DNA from: an uncultured Oscillibacter sp.
Lineage (GTDB): Bacteria; Bacillota; Clostridia; Oscillospirales; Oscillospiraceae
NCBI RefSeq assembly: GCF_900546705.1
Contig: NZ_URDP01000028.1
Coordinates: 1 to 24,909 of the forward strand
Length of the DNA: 24,909 nucleotides
Direction of reading: 5' to 3'
The position numbers were made by a program, and so were the translations under genes. The notes beneath the pieces were generated by a model. It saw only the letters and a list, made by a program, of their open reading frames with translations. It made no database searches and was not told the origin of the DNA. Position 1 is the first letter of the stretch. Each line of letters begins with the position of its first letter. This document shows, piece after piece, positions 8,509-15,318 of this stretch.

Positions 8509-10632
8509 ATGGATAACCTGTTCTGGATCGGTTTCGTCGGCGCGGTTCTGGCACTGGCCTTTGCATGGATACAGCGGGGCAAGGTCATGTCTTATTCCGA
8601 AGGCACGGAAAAGATGCAAAAAATTGCCGCATCCATCCGTGAGGGAGCAAACGCCTACCTCAAGCACCAGTACACCACAGTAGCGAAGGTGTTTGTGGTG
8701 GTGTTCGTGATTTTGGTGGTCATCGCCTTTGCCTCCGGCGGGCAGATGCTCTCCAAGTTCACCCCCTTCGCGTTTTTGACCGGCGGTATCTGGTCGATGC
8801 TGGCGGGCTTCATCGGCATGAAGATCGCCACCAATTCCAACGCCCGCACGGCTCAGGCGGCCTCTGAGAGTCTGAACAAGGGGCTGCGGGTGGCATTTTC
8901 CTCCGGTTCCGTCATGGGCTTCACCGTGGTGGGCCTGGGCATGCTGGACATCACCATCTGGTTTTTCCTGCTGCGCTATGTCTTCGGTATGGATGACCCC
9001 GTTGCCCTGGGCAATGTGATGGTCATGAACGGCATGGGCGCCTCCTTTATGGCTTTGTTTGCCCGTGTGGGCGGCGGCATCTACACCAAGGCCGCCGACG
9101 TGGGCGCGGACCTGGTGGGCAAGGTGGAGGCCGGCATCCCTGAGGATGACCCCCGCAACCCCGCCACCATCGCAGATAACGTGGGCGACAACGTAGGCGA
9201 CGTGGCCGGCATGGGTGCCGATCTGTATGAGTCCTATGTGGGCTCCATCCTTGCCACCTTTGCCCTGGGCGCCGTGGGCGGATACGGCTGGGGCGGACTG
9301 CTGCTGCCTGTGGCCCTGGCCGTCACCGGCATCGTCTGCTCCATCATCGGCTCCTTCCTGGTAAAGACCAAGGAGGATGCCAGCCAGGAGTCTTTGCTCA
9401 AGAGCCTGCGGACCGGCACCTACACGGCGGCCATTCTGGCGGCCATTCTGGCGGCGCCTCTGACCTATGTGATTCTGGACGGACACATGGGCGTGTATGT
9501 GGCCATCCTCTGCGGCTTGATCGGCGGCTGCGCCATCGGCTACTTCACCGAGTACTACACCTCCGATACCTATAAGCCCACCCAGGAGCTGGCGGCCGCC
9601 TCCGAGACCGGCTCCGCCACCATCATCATCGGCGGCATCTCTCTGGGCCTTAAGTCCACCATGACCTCCATCCTCATCGTGGCGGTGGCCGTGCTGGTGA
9701 GCTACTTTGCCGCCGGCGGCTCCACCGTCATTGTGGATGATGCCGGCGCCTTCACGGCGGCGTTCAACCAGGGCCTCTACGGCATCGGCATCGCCGGCGT
9801 GGGCATGTTGTCCACCCTGGGCATCACCCTGGCTACCGACGCCTATGGACCTGTGGCCGATAACGCCGGCGGTATCGCCGAGATGAGCGGCCTGCCCGAG
9901 ACTGTCCGGGAGCGGACGGACGCCCTGGACTCTCTGGGCAATACCACTGCCGCCACCGGCAAGGGCTTTGCCATCGGCTCCGCCTCCCTGACTGCCCTGG
10001 CACTGCTGGTGAGCTACGTCAACATCGTCCAGGAGAACACCACGGAGACGCTGAACTTCACCCTCACCAGCCCCACGGTGCTGGTGGGCATGTTCATCGG
10101 CGCCATGCTGACCTTCGTGTTCTCTGCCTTTACCATGAGCGCCGTGCAGAAGGCGGCCCAGTCCATCGTGGTGGAGGTCCGCCGTCAGTTCCGGGAGATC
10201 GCCGGCATCATGGAGTACAAGGCAGACCCGGATTATGCCTCCTGCGTGGCCCTGTGCACCAAGGGCGCGCTCCATGAGATGGTTGCCCCGGCCCTGCTGG
10301 CCATCATCGTGCCGCTGGTCACCGGTTTGATCCTGGGACCCACCGGCGTGGTGGGACTGCTGGGCGGCGTGTCTGTCACGGGCTTTGCCATGGCTGTGTT
10401 TATGTCCAACGCCGGCGGTGCCTGGGATAACGCCAAGAAGTATATCGAGGGCGGCCATCACGGCGGCAAGGGCTCCGAGTGCCACAAGGCTGCTGTTGTG
10501 GGCGATACGGTGGGCGATCCCTTCAAGGACACCTCCGGCCCGTCTTTGAACATCCTCATCAAGCTCTGTTCCACCGTGTCCATCGTGTTCTCCGGCCTCA
10601 TCCTGGCCTTCAACCTGATGAACTTCCTGTAA
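8509..10632 (+). CDS. hppA: K+-dependent membrane pyrophosphatase (pyrophosphate-energised Na+/H+ pump)
   Basis: A 707-residue polytopic membrane protein of the family that hydrolyses cytoplasmic pyrophosphate and pumps Na+ or H+ outward. It has the PPi-binding motif GGGIYTKAADVGADLVGK (188-205), the EDDPRNPATIADNVGDNVGD segment (212-231) and the later GDPFKDTSGPSLN acidic motif. Ala in GNTTAATGKG, where K+-independent enzymes have Lys, points to the K+-dependent class. The pump-gating Glu is in DLYESYVG (E241), the position linked to Na+-transporting enzymes; H+-type enzymes carry it one helix turn later. Na+ pumping is therefore an inference. The ATG at 8509 follows AAGGAG, and the gene stands alone between its promoter and terminator. 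It would save ATP in a fermenting anaerobe. Confidence 0.97.
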   Translation: MDNLFWIGFVGAVLALAFAWIQRGKVMSYSEGTEKMQKIAASIREGANAYLKHQYTTVAKVFVVVFVILVVIAFASGGQMLSKFTPFAFLTGGIWSMLAGFIGMKIATNSNARTAQAASESLNKGLRVAFSSGSVMGFTVVGLGMLDITIWFFLLRYVFGMDDPVALGNVMVMNGMGASFMALFARVGGGIYTKAADVGADLVGKVEAGIPEDDPRNPATIADNVGDNVGDVAGMGADLYESYVGSILATFALGAVGGYGWGGLLLPVALAVTGIVCSIIGSFLVKTKEDASQESLLKSLRTGTYTAAILAAILAAPLTYVILDGHMGVYVAILCGLIGGCAIGYFTEYYTSDTYKPTQELAAASETGSATIIIGGISLGLKSTMTSILIVAVAVLVSYFAAGGSTVIVDDAGAFTAAFNQGLYGIGIAGVGMLSTLGITLATDAYGPVADNAGGIAEMSGLPETVRERTDALDSLGNTTAATGKGFAIGSASLTALALLVSYVNIVQENTTETLNFTLTSPTVLVGMFIGAMLTFVFSAFTMSAVQKAAQSIVVEVRRQFREIAGIMEYKADPDYASCVALCTKGALHEMVAPALLAIIVPLVTGLILGPTGVVGLLGGVSVTGFAMAVFMSNAGGAWDNAKKYIEGGHHGGKGSECHKAAVVGDTVGDPFKDTSGPSLNILIKLCSTVSIVFSGLILAFNLMNFL

Positions 10633-10640
10633 GCGGAAAA

Positions 10641-10678
10641 CAAAAGCCGCTCTCCTACACGGGAGAGCGGCTTTTTTG
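10641..10678 (+). terminator. Terminator of hppA
   Basis: A perfect 11-bp stem (10645-10655 with 10662-10672), loop TACACG, followed by a run of T. Confidence 0.93.
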
Positions 10679-10745
10679 TCATTTCTTACAGGAAATCAGG
10701 GCAAAATTTGGCCTGTTCGGGGGAGAAACGAAACCGCCTCTTTGC

Positions 10746-10774
10746 TTGACAGGGTAATCGTTTACCGATATAAT
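10746..10774 (+). promoter_or_regulatory. Perfect consensus sigma-A promoter of the NifU-like/GGGtGRT operon
   Basis: TTGACA (10746-10751) and TATAAT (10769-10774) are both exact consensus hexamers with exactly 17 bp between them. Transcription should start near 10781, giving a ~73-nt leader. Such a promoter is expected to be very strong unless repressed, and an operator-like palindrome fills its spacer. Confidence 0.93.
10753..10766 (+). promoter_or_regulatory. LacI/CcpA-type operator in the promoter spacer
   Basis: GGTAATCGTTTACC is a 5+4+5 inverted repeat with a central CG. It matches 12 of 14 positions of the cre consensus TGWAANCGNTNWCA. Lying between -35 and -10, a bound LacI-family protein would block RNA polymerase. 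No LacI-family regulator is encoded in the window. Confidence 0.55.
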
Positions 10775-10853
10775 AATGGGCGGAAAACCCCCGGAAGTTC
10801 CTGAAATAAGTGAAATTCCGAAAAATACAATTAAAGGAAAGGAACGCACGAAC

Positions 10854-11546
10854 ATGATCTATTCCACCGAAGTGCAGAATATGTGCCCCGTCGCCAAGGG
10901 CGCGTACCATGGCCCGGCGCCCATCCCCGAAGAGGGCAAATGGGTGCAGGCCAAGGAAATCAAGGACATCTCCGGCCTGACCCACGGCGTGGGCTGGTGC
11001 GCCCCCCAGCAGGGCGCCTGCAAGCTGACCCTCAACGTCAAGGACGGCATCATCGAGGAGGCCCTGGTGGAGACCCTGGGCTGCTCCGGCATGACACACT
11101 CCGCCGCCATGGCCTCTGAGATCCTGGTGGGCAAGACCATCCTGGAGGCCCTGAACACCGATCTGGTGTGTGACGCCATCAACACCGCCATGCGGGAGCT
11201 GTTTTTGCAGATCGTCTACGGCCGCACCCAGACCGCGTTCTCCGAGGGCGGCCTGCCCATCGGTGCCTCCTTGGAGGACCTGGGCAAGGGCCTTCGGAGC
11301 CAGGTGGGCACCATGTTCGCCTCCAAGGCCAAGGGCCCCCGTTATCTGGAAATGGCCGAGGGCTATGTCACCCGCATCGCGCTGAACAAGGACGATGAGA
11401 TTATCGGATATGAATTCATCAACCTGGGCAAGATGATGGACGCCATCAAGAAGGGCACCGACGCAAACGAGGCCATGGAGAAGGCCAAGGGCCACTACGG
11501 CCAGTTTGACGCTGCGGTCAAGTATATCGATCCCCGTCAGGAATAA
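10854..11546 (+). CDS. NifU/IscU-like iron-sulfur cluster assembly scaffold protein
   Basis: The 230-residue cytoplasmic protein resembles the IscU/NifU N-terminal scaffold fold: GACKLTLNVKDGIIEEALVE followed by TLGCSGMTHSAAMASEILVGKT. Cys77 matches the second IscU cysteine; Cys49 or Cys56 may serve as the first. Cys11 and Cys106 are also present, but I could not place a clear third ligand. The C-terminal ~80 residues extend beyond a minimal IscU. The ATG at 10854 follows purine-rich AAAGGAAAGGAA; an upstream in-frame ATG at 10776 lies before the expected transcription start and is rejected. It is the first gene of a two-gene operon with the GGGtGRT gene 19 nt downstream. No cysteine desulfurase lies nearby, so a specialised cluster-delivery role to the partner is plausible but inferred. 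Confidence 0.82.
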   Translation: MIYSTEVQNMCPVAKGAYHGPAPIPEEGKWVQAKEIKDISGLTHGVGWCAPQQGACKLTLNVKDGIIEEALVETLGCSGMTHSAAMASEILVGKTILEALNTDLVCDAINTAMRELFLQIVYGRTQTAFSEGGLPIGASLEDLGKGLRSQVGTMFASKAKGPRYLEMAEGYVTRIALNKDDEIIGYEFINLGKMMDAIKKGTDANEAMEKAKGHYGQFDAAVKYIDPRQE

Positions 11547-11565
11547 GAAAAGGAGGAATTGACCA

Positions 11566-12564
11566 ATGGCTCTGTTTGAAAGCTACGAAAGAAGAATCGA
11601 CAAGATCAATTCCGTCCTGTCTCAGTACGGAATTTCCAGCGTGGAGGAGTGCCGCGACATCTGCAAGGCCGCCGGCTTCGACCCCTATGAGATCGTCAAG
11701 GGCATTCAGCCCATCTGCTTCGAGAACGCCGCCTGGGCGTACTGCGTGGGCGCCGCCATCGCTCTGAAGAAGAACGTGGCCACCGCCGCTGAGGCCGCCG
11801 AGGCCATCGGCGAGGGCCTGCAGGCCTTCTGCATCCCCGGCTCTGTTGCCGAGGACCGGAAGGTGGGCCTGGGCCACGGCAACCTGGGTGCCATGCTGCT
11901 GCGGGATGAGACCAAGTGCTTTGCCTTCCTGGCCGGTCACGAGTCTTTTGCGGCCGCTGAGGGCGCCATTGGCATCGTCCGCAACGCCAACAAGGCCCGG
12001 AAGGAACCCCTGCGGGTCATCCTCAACGGCCTGGGCAAGGACGCTGCCCAGATTATCTCCCGTATCAACGGCTTTACCTACGTCCAGACCAAGTTTGACT
12101 ACTATACCAGCGAGCTGAAGATCGTCCGGGAGATCCGTTACTCCGAGGGCGAGCGGGCCGACGTCCGCTGCTATGGTGCTGACGATGTCCGCGAGGGCGT
12201 GGCCATCATGCACCATGAGGGCGTGGATGTGTCCATCACCGGAAACTCCACCAACCCCACCCGCTTCCAGCATCCTGTGGCCGGCACCTATAAGAAAGAG
12301 TGCATCGAGCAGGGCAAGAAGTACTTCTCCGTGGCCTCCGGCGGCGGCACCGGCCGTACGCTGCACCCGGACAACATGGCCGCCGGCCCTGCCAGCTACG
12401 GCATGACCGATACCATGGGCCGTATGCACTCCGACGCCCAGTTCGCCGGCTCCTCCTCCGTCCCCGCTCACGTGGAGATGATGGGCTTCCTGGGCATGGG
12501 CAACAACCCCATGGTGGGCGCCACCGTGGCGGTTGCCGTGGCTGTGGCTGAGAGCCGCAAGTAA
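11566..12564 (+). CDS. GGGtGRT protein (family of unknown function)
   Basis: The 332-residue protein carries the family-naming motif GGGTGRT (residues 259-265) followed by LHPDNMAAGP. Other conserved-looking segments are FCIPGSVAEDRKVGLGHGNLG (88-108), LAGHESFAAAEGAIGIVRNANKARK (122-146), and SITGNSTNPTRFQHP (223-237). Cysteines at 29, 33, 51, 60, 89, 118, 202 and 246 could bind a metal or a cluster from the NifU-like partner, but no motif fixes this. There are no membrane segments or signal peptide. Translation starts at the ATG behind AAGGAGG. The tail GATVAVAVAVAESRK is encoded a second time ~212 bp downstream, separated by a hairpin island, so the real end of the transcript is the terminator near 12800. 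The biochemical function is not known to me. Confidence 0.9.
   Translation: MALFESYERRIDKINSVLSQYGISSVEECRDICKAAGFDPYEIVKGIQPICFENAAWAYCVGAAIALKKNVATAAEAAEAIGEGLQAFCIPGSVAEDRKVGLGHGNLGAMLLRDETKCFAFLAGHESFAAAEGAIGIVRNANKARKEPLRVILNGLGKDAAQIISRINGFTYVQTKFDYYTSELKIVREIRYSEGERADVRCYGADDVREGVAIMHHEGVDVSITGNSTNPTRFQHPVAGTYKKECIEQGKKYFSVASGGGTGRTLHPDNMAAGPASYGMTDTMGRMHSDAQFAGSSSVPAHVEMMGFLGMGNNPMVGATVAVAVAVAESRK
12516..12564 (+). repeat. Direct repeat copy 1: 3' end of the GGGtGRT gene
   Basis: These 49 nt, from GGGCGCC to the TAA stop, recur at 12728-12776 with 42 of 49 bases identical. Weak similarity continues about 12 nt past the stop (TAAG, then TTGC in both). Confidence 0.9.
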
Positions 12565-12576
12565 GAACGTGCTTGC

Positions 12577-12727
12577 GCAGGCGCAGGCAGGCGGCCACCA
12601 TAATCGCGGCGGATGCCGCGTCCAAGCGTTTCCGGCTCAGCCGGAAACCTTGAACCGGTCGGGCTTTGCCTGACCGGTTGGCTCCCATCGGAAGGGCTCC
12701 CAAAGCGGGCCCAGCCCGATTTGGGAC
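12577..12727. mobile_element. Compact island of near-perfect hairpins between two copies of a gene end (candidate non-autonomous element)
   Basis: About 150 bp contain four strong inverted repeats with tiny loops: CGCGGC/GCCGCG (12605-12620), a 9-bp stem GTTTCCGGC/GCCGGAAAC (12628-12648), AACCGGTC/GACCGGTT extended by GGG/CCT (12653-12679), and TCCCAAA/TTTGGGA with an inner CGGGC/GCCCG (12698-12726). None has a T-run, so they are not terminators, and there is no ORF. The last hairpin ends directly at the second copy of the GGGtGRT tail. This looks like a small palindrome-based mobile or repetitive element, but I cannot see other copies in this window. Confidence 0.5.
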
Positions 12728-12776
12728 GGGCGCCACCGTGGCAGTTGCTGTTGCCGTTGCCGAGAGCCTCAAGTAA
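12728..12776 (+). repeat. Direct repeat copy 2: orphan 3' end of a GGGtGRT gene
   Basis: This piece would encode GATVAVAVAVAESLK and a TAA stop, but has no upstream coding part. Of seven differences from copy 1, six are synonymous and one changes Arg to Leu, so both copies evolved as coding sequence before coming together. The operon's terminator follows 23 nt later, suggesting that this is the original resident end of the gene. Confidence 0.85.
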
Positions 12777-12796
12777 GCGCACGTTTGCATTAAACA

Positions 12797-12827
12797 CAAA
12801 GCCCCCGGGAACTCCCGGGGGCTTTTT
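12797..12827 (+). terminator. Terminator of the GGGtGRT operon
   Basis: A perfect 10-bp stem AGCCCCCGGG/CCCGGGGGCT (12800-12809 with 12814-12823), loop AACT, followed by a T-run. It lies 233 nt after the GGGtGRT stop and directly after the orphan gene end. Confidence 0.92.
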
Positions 12828-12856
12828 CAAATCTGACAGAAAAAGGAGGACCTGCC

Positions 12857-13414
12857 ATGCAGCTGAACACCCTGGGCCTGGTCCACGAATTTCTGCGGCA
12901 GTCTGTCTGCCCAGGCGCTGTGTGTATCGACGCCACGGCGGGCAAGGGCCGGGACACGGCGCTTCTTTGCCGCCTGGCGGGGCCGGAGGGCCGGGTGCTG
13001 GCCTTTGACATCCAGCCCCAGGCCGTGTCCCAGACCAATGCCCTGCTGGAATCGGAGGGCTTGCGGGCGGAGGTGTATCTGGACAGCCACGAGAACCTTT
13101 TGCAGTACGTCTCACCGGAGAGTGTGGACTGCGTGGTATTCAACTTCGGCCGCCTGCCGGGCGGGGACCCGAAGATCATGACCCGGGCCGAAAGCTCCCT
13201 GGCTGCCATCGACGCCGCCCTTGCGGCGCTGCGGCCCGGCGGCATTATGGCCGTCGCCCTCTACTATGGCGGCGAGAACGGCTACGAGGAGCGGGACGCG
13301 GTGCTCCGCCACCTGGAGCAGCTGGACCAGCGGCGGTATACCGTGCTGGAGTGCCGGTGGTCCAACCGCCGGGGCGATCCGCCCATGCCGGTGCTGGTGT
13401 GGAAAGAGGGATAA
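12857..13414 (+). CDS. mnmM: SAM-dependent methyltransferase MnmM (YtqB family, tRNA nm5(s2)U34 methylation)
   Basis: The 185-residue protein is a single Rossmann methyltransferase of the YtqB/rRNA-methylase-like family. Visible motifs are CIDATAGKGRDT (23-34, SAM site), LAFDIQPQAV (motif II), VVFNFGRLPGGD (motif IV) and MAVALYYGGENGYEE. B. subtilis YtqB was reported as MnmM, which methylates 5-aminomethyl-(2-thio)uridine at tRNA position 34; that assignment is transferred by family resemblance. It begins at the ATG at 12857 behind AGGAGG at 7 nt. It lies after the GGGtGRT operon terminator, and I saw no clear promoter of its own in the 30-nt gap, so it may depend on read-through. It shares the pathway with mnmG in this window. 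Confidence 0.88.
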   Translation: MQLNTLGLVHEFLRQSVCPGAVCIDATAGKGRDTALLCRLAGPEGRVLAFDIQPQAVSQTNALLESEGLRAEVYLDSHENLLQYVSPESVDCVVFNFGRLPGGDPKIMTRAESSLAAIDAALAALRPGGIMAVALYYGGENGYEERDAVLRHLEQLDQRRYTVLECRWSNRRGDPPMPVLVWKEG

Positions 13415-13447
13415 AAAGGCGGCGGCCTACGGGCCGCCGCTTTTTTC
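13413..13447. terminator. Bidirectional terminator between mnmM and the XRE regulator
   Basis: A perfect 9-bp stem GCGGCGGCC/GGCCGCCGC (13419-13427 with 13432-13440), loop TACG, with A-run and T-run on either side. It serves both convergent genes. Confidence 0.92.
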
Positions 13448-14348
13448 AGCATTCCTGAGAGGTCCCGTTGCCGCCGCGCTTTGCCGGGCGCAATGTCCGG
13501 CGTATCAGCCACACGGTGGAGAGCACATAGCACCACCACAGTACGGCCCCCAGAGGGGCGTTGCGGTAATAATACGGAAACAGCAGGGGAAAGAAGTTGA
13601 TCAGCACCTCACCGACAGAAGTGGGCTGGAGCAGCGGCATGGAAAAGATCCGTACCACCGGCAGCCACAGCGCCGCCAGCAGCCCCGCCCAGATGCCCCA
13701 GCAGGCACCAAGGCCCGGCGGGTTGCGCAGGGTCCGCCAGGCAAGGCCCACCAGCACCGCCAGCTGTACCAGCGCCAGCAGGGGAGCGGCCAGGGACGTA
13801 TACTGCCAGTACCCGGGGCTCAGCAACTTGGACATGCTAATGGCGGAGGCGTATCGTGTCACAAAGAGAGCGCAGATCCAGAGGGTCCACCCGATGGCAA
13901 GGCCCAGCCGCCGCCGCACTACCAGGCACAGGACTCCCGCAACGAAAATCGGCACCGTGAGAAATACCAGGGCCATGTTCAGCGCGGTTGCCAGCAGGGC
14001 CACGGCCATCAGCGCGATGCCCATGAGCTTCTGCCTGTGGAGCCGGAGCACCTCTTCCGCGGCACCGTGGTCCGAGGGTGCGCTTTCTGTGCCGGTTGTT
14101 CCGGCCTGGCTGCCGGCCTCCGGGCCGGACGGCGCGCCAGCTCCGGCGTCTGCCGTCCCCTTCACCAGCTCGTCCAGTGTCACACCGAAAATCCGGCTCA
14201 GCCGCACCAGCTTATCCAGCTCCGGAACGCTGGCGTCCGTCTCCCATTTGCTCACCGACTGCCGGGAGACACCCAGCTGTTCTGCCAGGGCATCCTGGCT
14301 CAGTCCCATCCCGGCGCGCAGCTGTGTGAGCCGCTGTCCCAGTGTCAT
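13446..14348 (-). CDS. XRE-family regulator with membrane-embedded C-terminal domain (1)
   Basis: The 300-residue protein has an N-terminal XRE helix-turn-helix (about 4-60; LSQDALAEQLGVSRQSVSKWE), a flexible Gly/Ala/Ser/Pro-rich linker (about 64-95), and a C-terminal part with about six to seven hydrophobic helices. It should be a membrane-tethered DNA-binding protein. The chosen ATG at 14348 has GAGGAGG 8 nt upstream; a longer ORF from 14435 would run through the promoter. The signal sensed is unknown. The next gene upstream (14490-15230) encodes a protein of the same architecture but with different membrane helices. Both have their own promoter. Confidence 0.88.
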   Translation of the reverse strand: MTLGQRLTQLRAGMGLSQDALAEQLGVSRQSVSKWETDASVPELDKLVRLSRIFGVTLDELVKGTADAGAGAPSGPEAGSQAGTTGTESAPSDHGAAEEVLRLHRQKLMGIALMAVALLATALNMALVFLTVPIFVAGVLCLVVRRRLGLAIGWTLWICALFVTRYASAISMSKLLSPGYWQYTSLAAPLLALVQLAVLVGLAWRTLRNPPGLGACWGIWAGLLAALWLPVVRIFSMPLLQPTSVGEVLINFFPLLFPYYYRNAPLGAVLWWCYVLSTVWLIRRTLRPAKRGGNGTSQEC

Positions 14349-14381
14349 ATCTACCGCCTCCTCTGTTTGCTTGCTGGTGCC

Positions 14382-14410
14382 ATGATACCAGAGGGGAACA
14401 GAAATGTCCA
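14382..14410 (-). promoter_or_regulatory. Promoter of XRE regulator 1
   Basis: On the minus strand, TGGACA (14410-14405) and TATCAT (14387-14382) are 17 bp apart; each matches consensus at 5 of 6 positions. Confidence 0.8.
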
Positions 14411-14470
14411 TCAACCGGGCTTGTCGGCGGCGCAACCGGCAGTTGCGGCGGGAGAAAATGAATACAAAAC

Positions 14471-14503
14471 GCAGAAATTCCCCGGAGAATTACTCCGGGG
14501 AAT
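14471..14503 (-). terminator. Terminator-like hairpin at the 3' end of XRE regulator 2
   Basis: An 11-bp stem ATTCCCCGGAG/CTCCGGGGAAT (14477-14487 with 14493-14503) overlaps the last codons and stop of the gene. On the minus strand it is followed by an interrupted T-rich tail (TTTCTGCGTTTTG). Confidence 0.65.
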
Positions 14504-15230
14504 CACTTTTTCCCGTGGGTTTCGCCTCTGTCCGTTTGACCGCCCGGTAAGCCGGGAAGCCCAGGATTCCCAGGGCCCCGCCCCACAGGGCGCTGCCCCA
14601 GGCCAGGGCCCGGGGGTGGGAGGTGACGAAAAGGAGGAACCGGGTGGGCGTCACGGAGATGGCGGAGAAGTCCTGGGAGAGCAGGCAGCGGAAGGCACCG
14701 TCTGCCAGATAGAGGAAGAAAGGAGCGGTGGCCACCAGAAACAGCGCCGTGGTCGCCAGGAGGCACCACCGGGCCCACACCGTCCACCGGTGCTCCGGGG
14801 GGTCTGTCCGCAACAGCGCCAGAAGCCCCAGGGCCAGTGTCCGCCCCAGCAAAAGCGTAAACAGAGGATGGAGGAGATAGACCGCCGCGTAGTAGACCCG
14901 CCCAATGTAAACCGCCTCCGTCAGGTGCCGTCCCCAGAGAAAGCCCACTGCATCCAGCGCGCCGGCCAGCGCCGTTGCCACTGTACTCACCGTCAGACGG
15001 CGCAGCCGCCGGAGACGGGCCTCCTGGTCCGCCGGGGCGCAGAGGAGCTCCTTCACGTCGGCGTCCAGCGCCTGGGCAAGTGCTGCCAGCATCTCCACAT
15101 CCGGCCGGGAGCGGCCCGTCTCATAGTTGGAGACCGTCTGCCGGGTGACGTGGAGGACTTCCGCCAGCTGGTCCTGGCTCAGCTTTTTCCGGATGCGCAG
15201 GGTGCGGATGTTTTTGCCGATGTTGTTCAT
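14490..15230 (-). CDS. XRE-family regulator with membrane-embedded C-terminal domain (2)
   Basis: The 246-residue protein has an XRE helix-turn-helix at the N-terminus (about 4-60; LSQDQLAEVLHVTRQTVSNYETGRSRPD), an Arg-rich stretch, and about four to five hydrophobic helices. The ATG at 15230 has AAAGGAGGT 7 nt upstream, which rules out the longer ORF from 15257. A promoter sits directly upstream, and a palindrome adjoins its -35, compatible with autoregulation. The ligand and targets are unknown. It shares fold order with the regulator at 13446-14348, but the membrane parts look unrelated by eye. Confidence 0.88.
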   Translation of the reverse strand: MNNIGKNIRTLRIRKKLSQDQLAEVLHVTRQTVSNYETGRSRPDVEMLAALAQALDADVKELLCAPADQEARLRRLRRLTVSTVATALAGALDAVGFLWGRHLTEAVYIGRVYYAAVYLLHPLFTLLLGRTLALGLLALLRTDPPEHRWTVWARWCLLATTALFLVATAPFFLYLADGAFRCLLSQDFSAISVTPTRFLLFVTSHPRALAWGSALWGGALGILGFPAYRAVKRTEAKPTGKSDSPE

Positions 15231-15255
15231 GGGCCGCACCTCCTTTGATGCCTCC

Positions 15256-15285
15256 ATTGTAGCGTCCGGCGGCGGGATTTGTCAC
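15256..15285 (-). promoter_or_regulatory. Promoter of XRE regulator 2
   Basis: On the minus strand, GTGACA (15285-15280) and TACAAT (15261-15256) are 18 bp apart; each matches consensus at 5 of 6 positions. Confidence 0.75.
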
Positions 15286-15300
15286 GCAAAGAGTCTTTGC
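15286..15300 (-). promoter_or_regulatory. Palindrome next to the -35 box, candidate operator
   Basis: GCAAAGAGTCTTTGC is a perfect 6+3+6 inverted repeat touching the -35 of XRE regulator 2. It could be an operator for an XRE dimer. It also lies 19 nt downstream of the deacylase stop and might be part of its 3' end instead. Confidence 0.4.
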
Positions 15301-15318
15301 GGGGCAAAAAAGCCTTGC

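Noticed and set aside
8458..10485. 675-codon minus-strand open frame
   Set aside because: Shadow of hppA; Gly/His/Asp-rich translation without any family motif or RBS.
12605..12726. Hairpins as stacked transcription terminators
   Set aside because: None is followed by a T-run; the true terminator is at 12797-12827.
12577..12727. CRISPR array or integron attC cluster
   Set aside because: The hairpins differ from each other, there are no regular repeats or spacers, and no cas or integrase gene is nearby.
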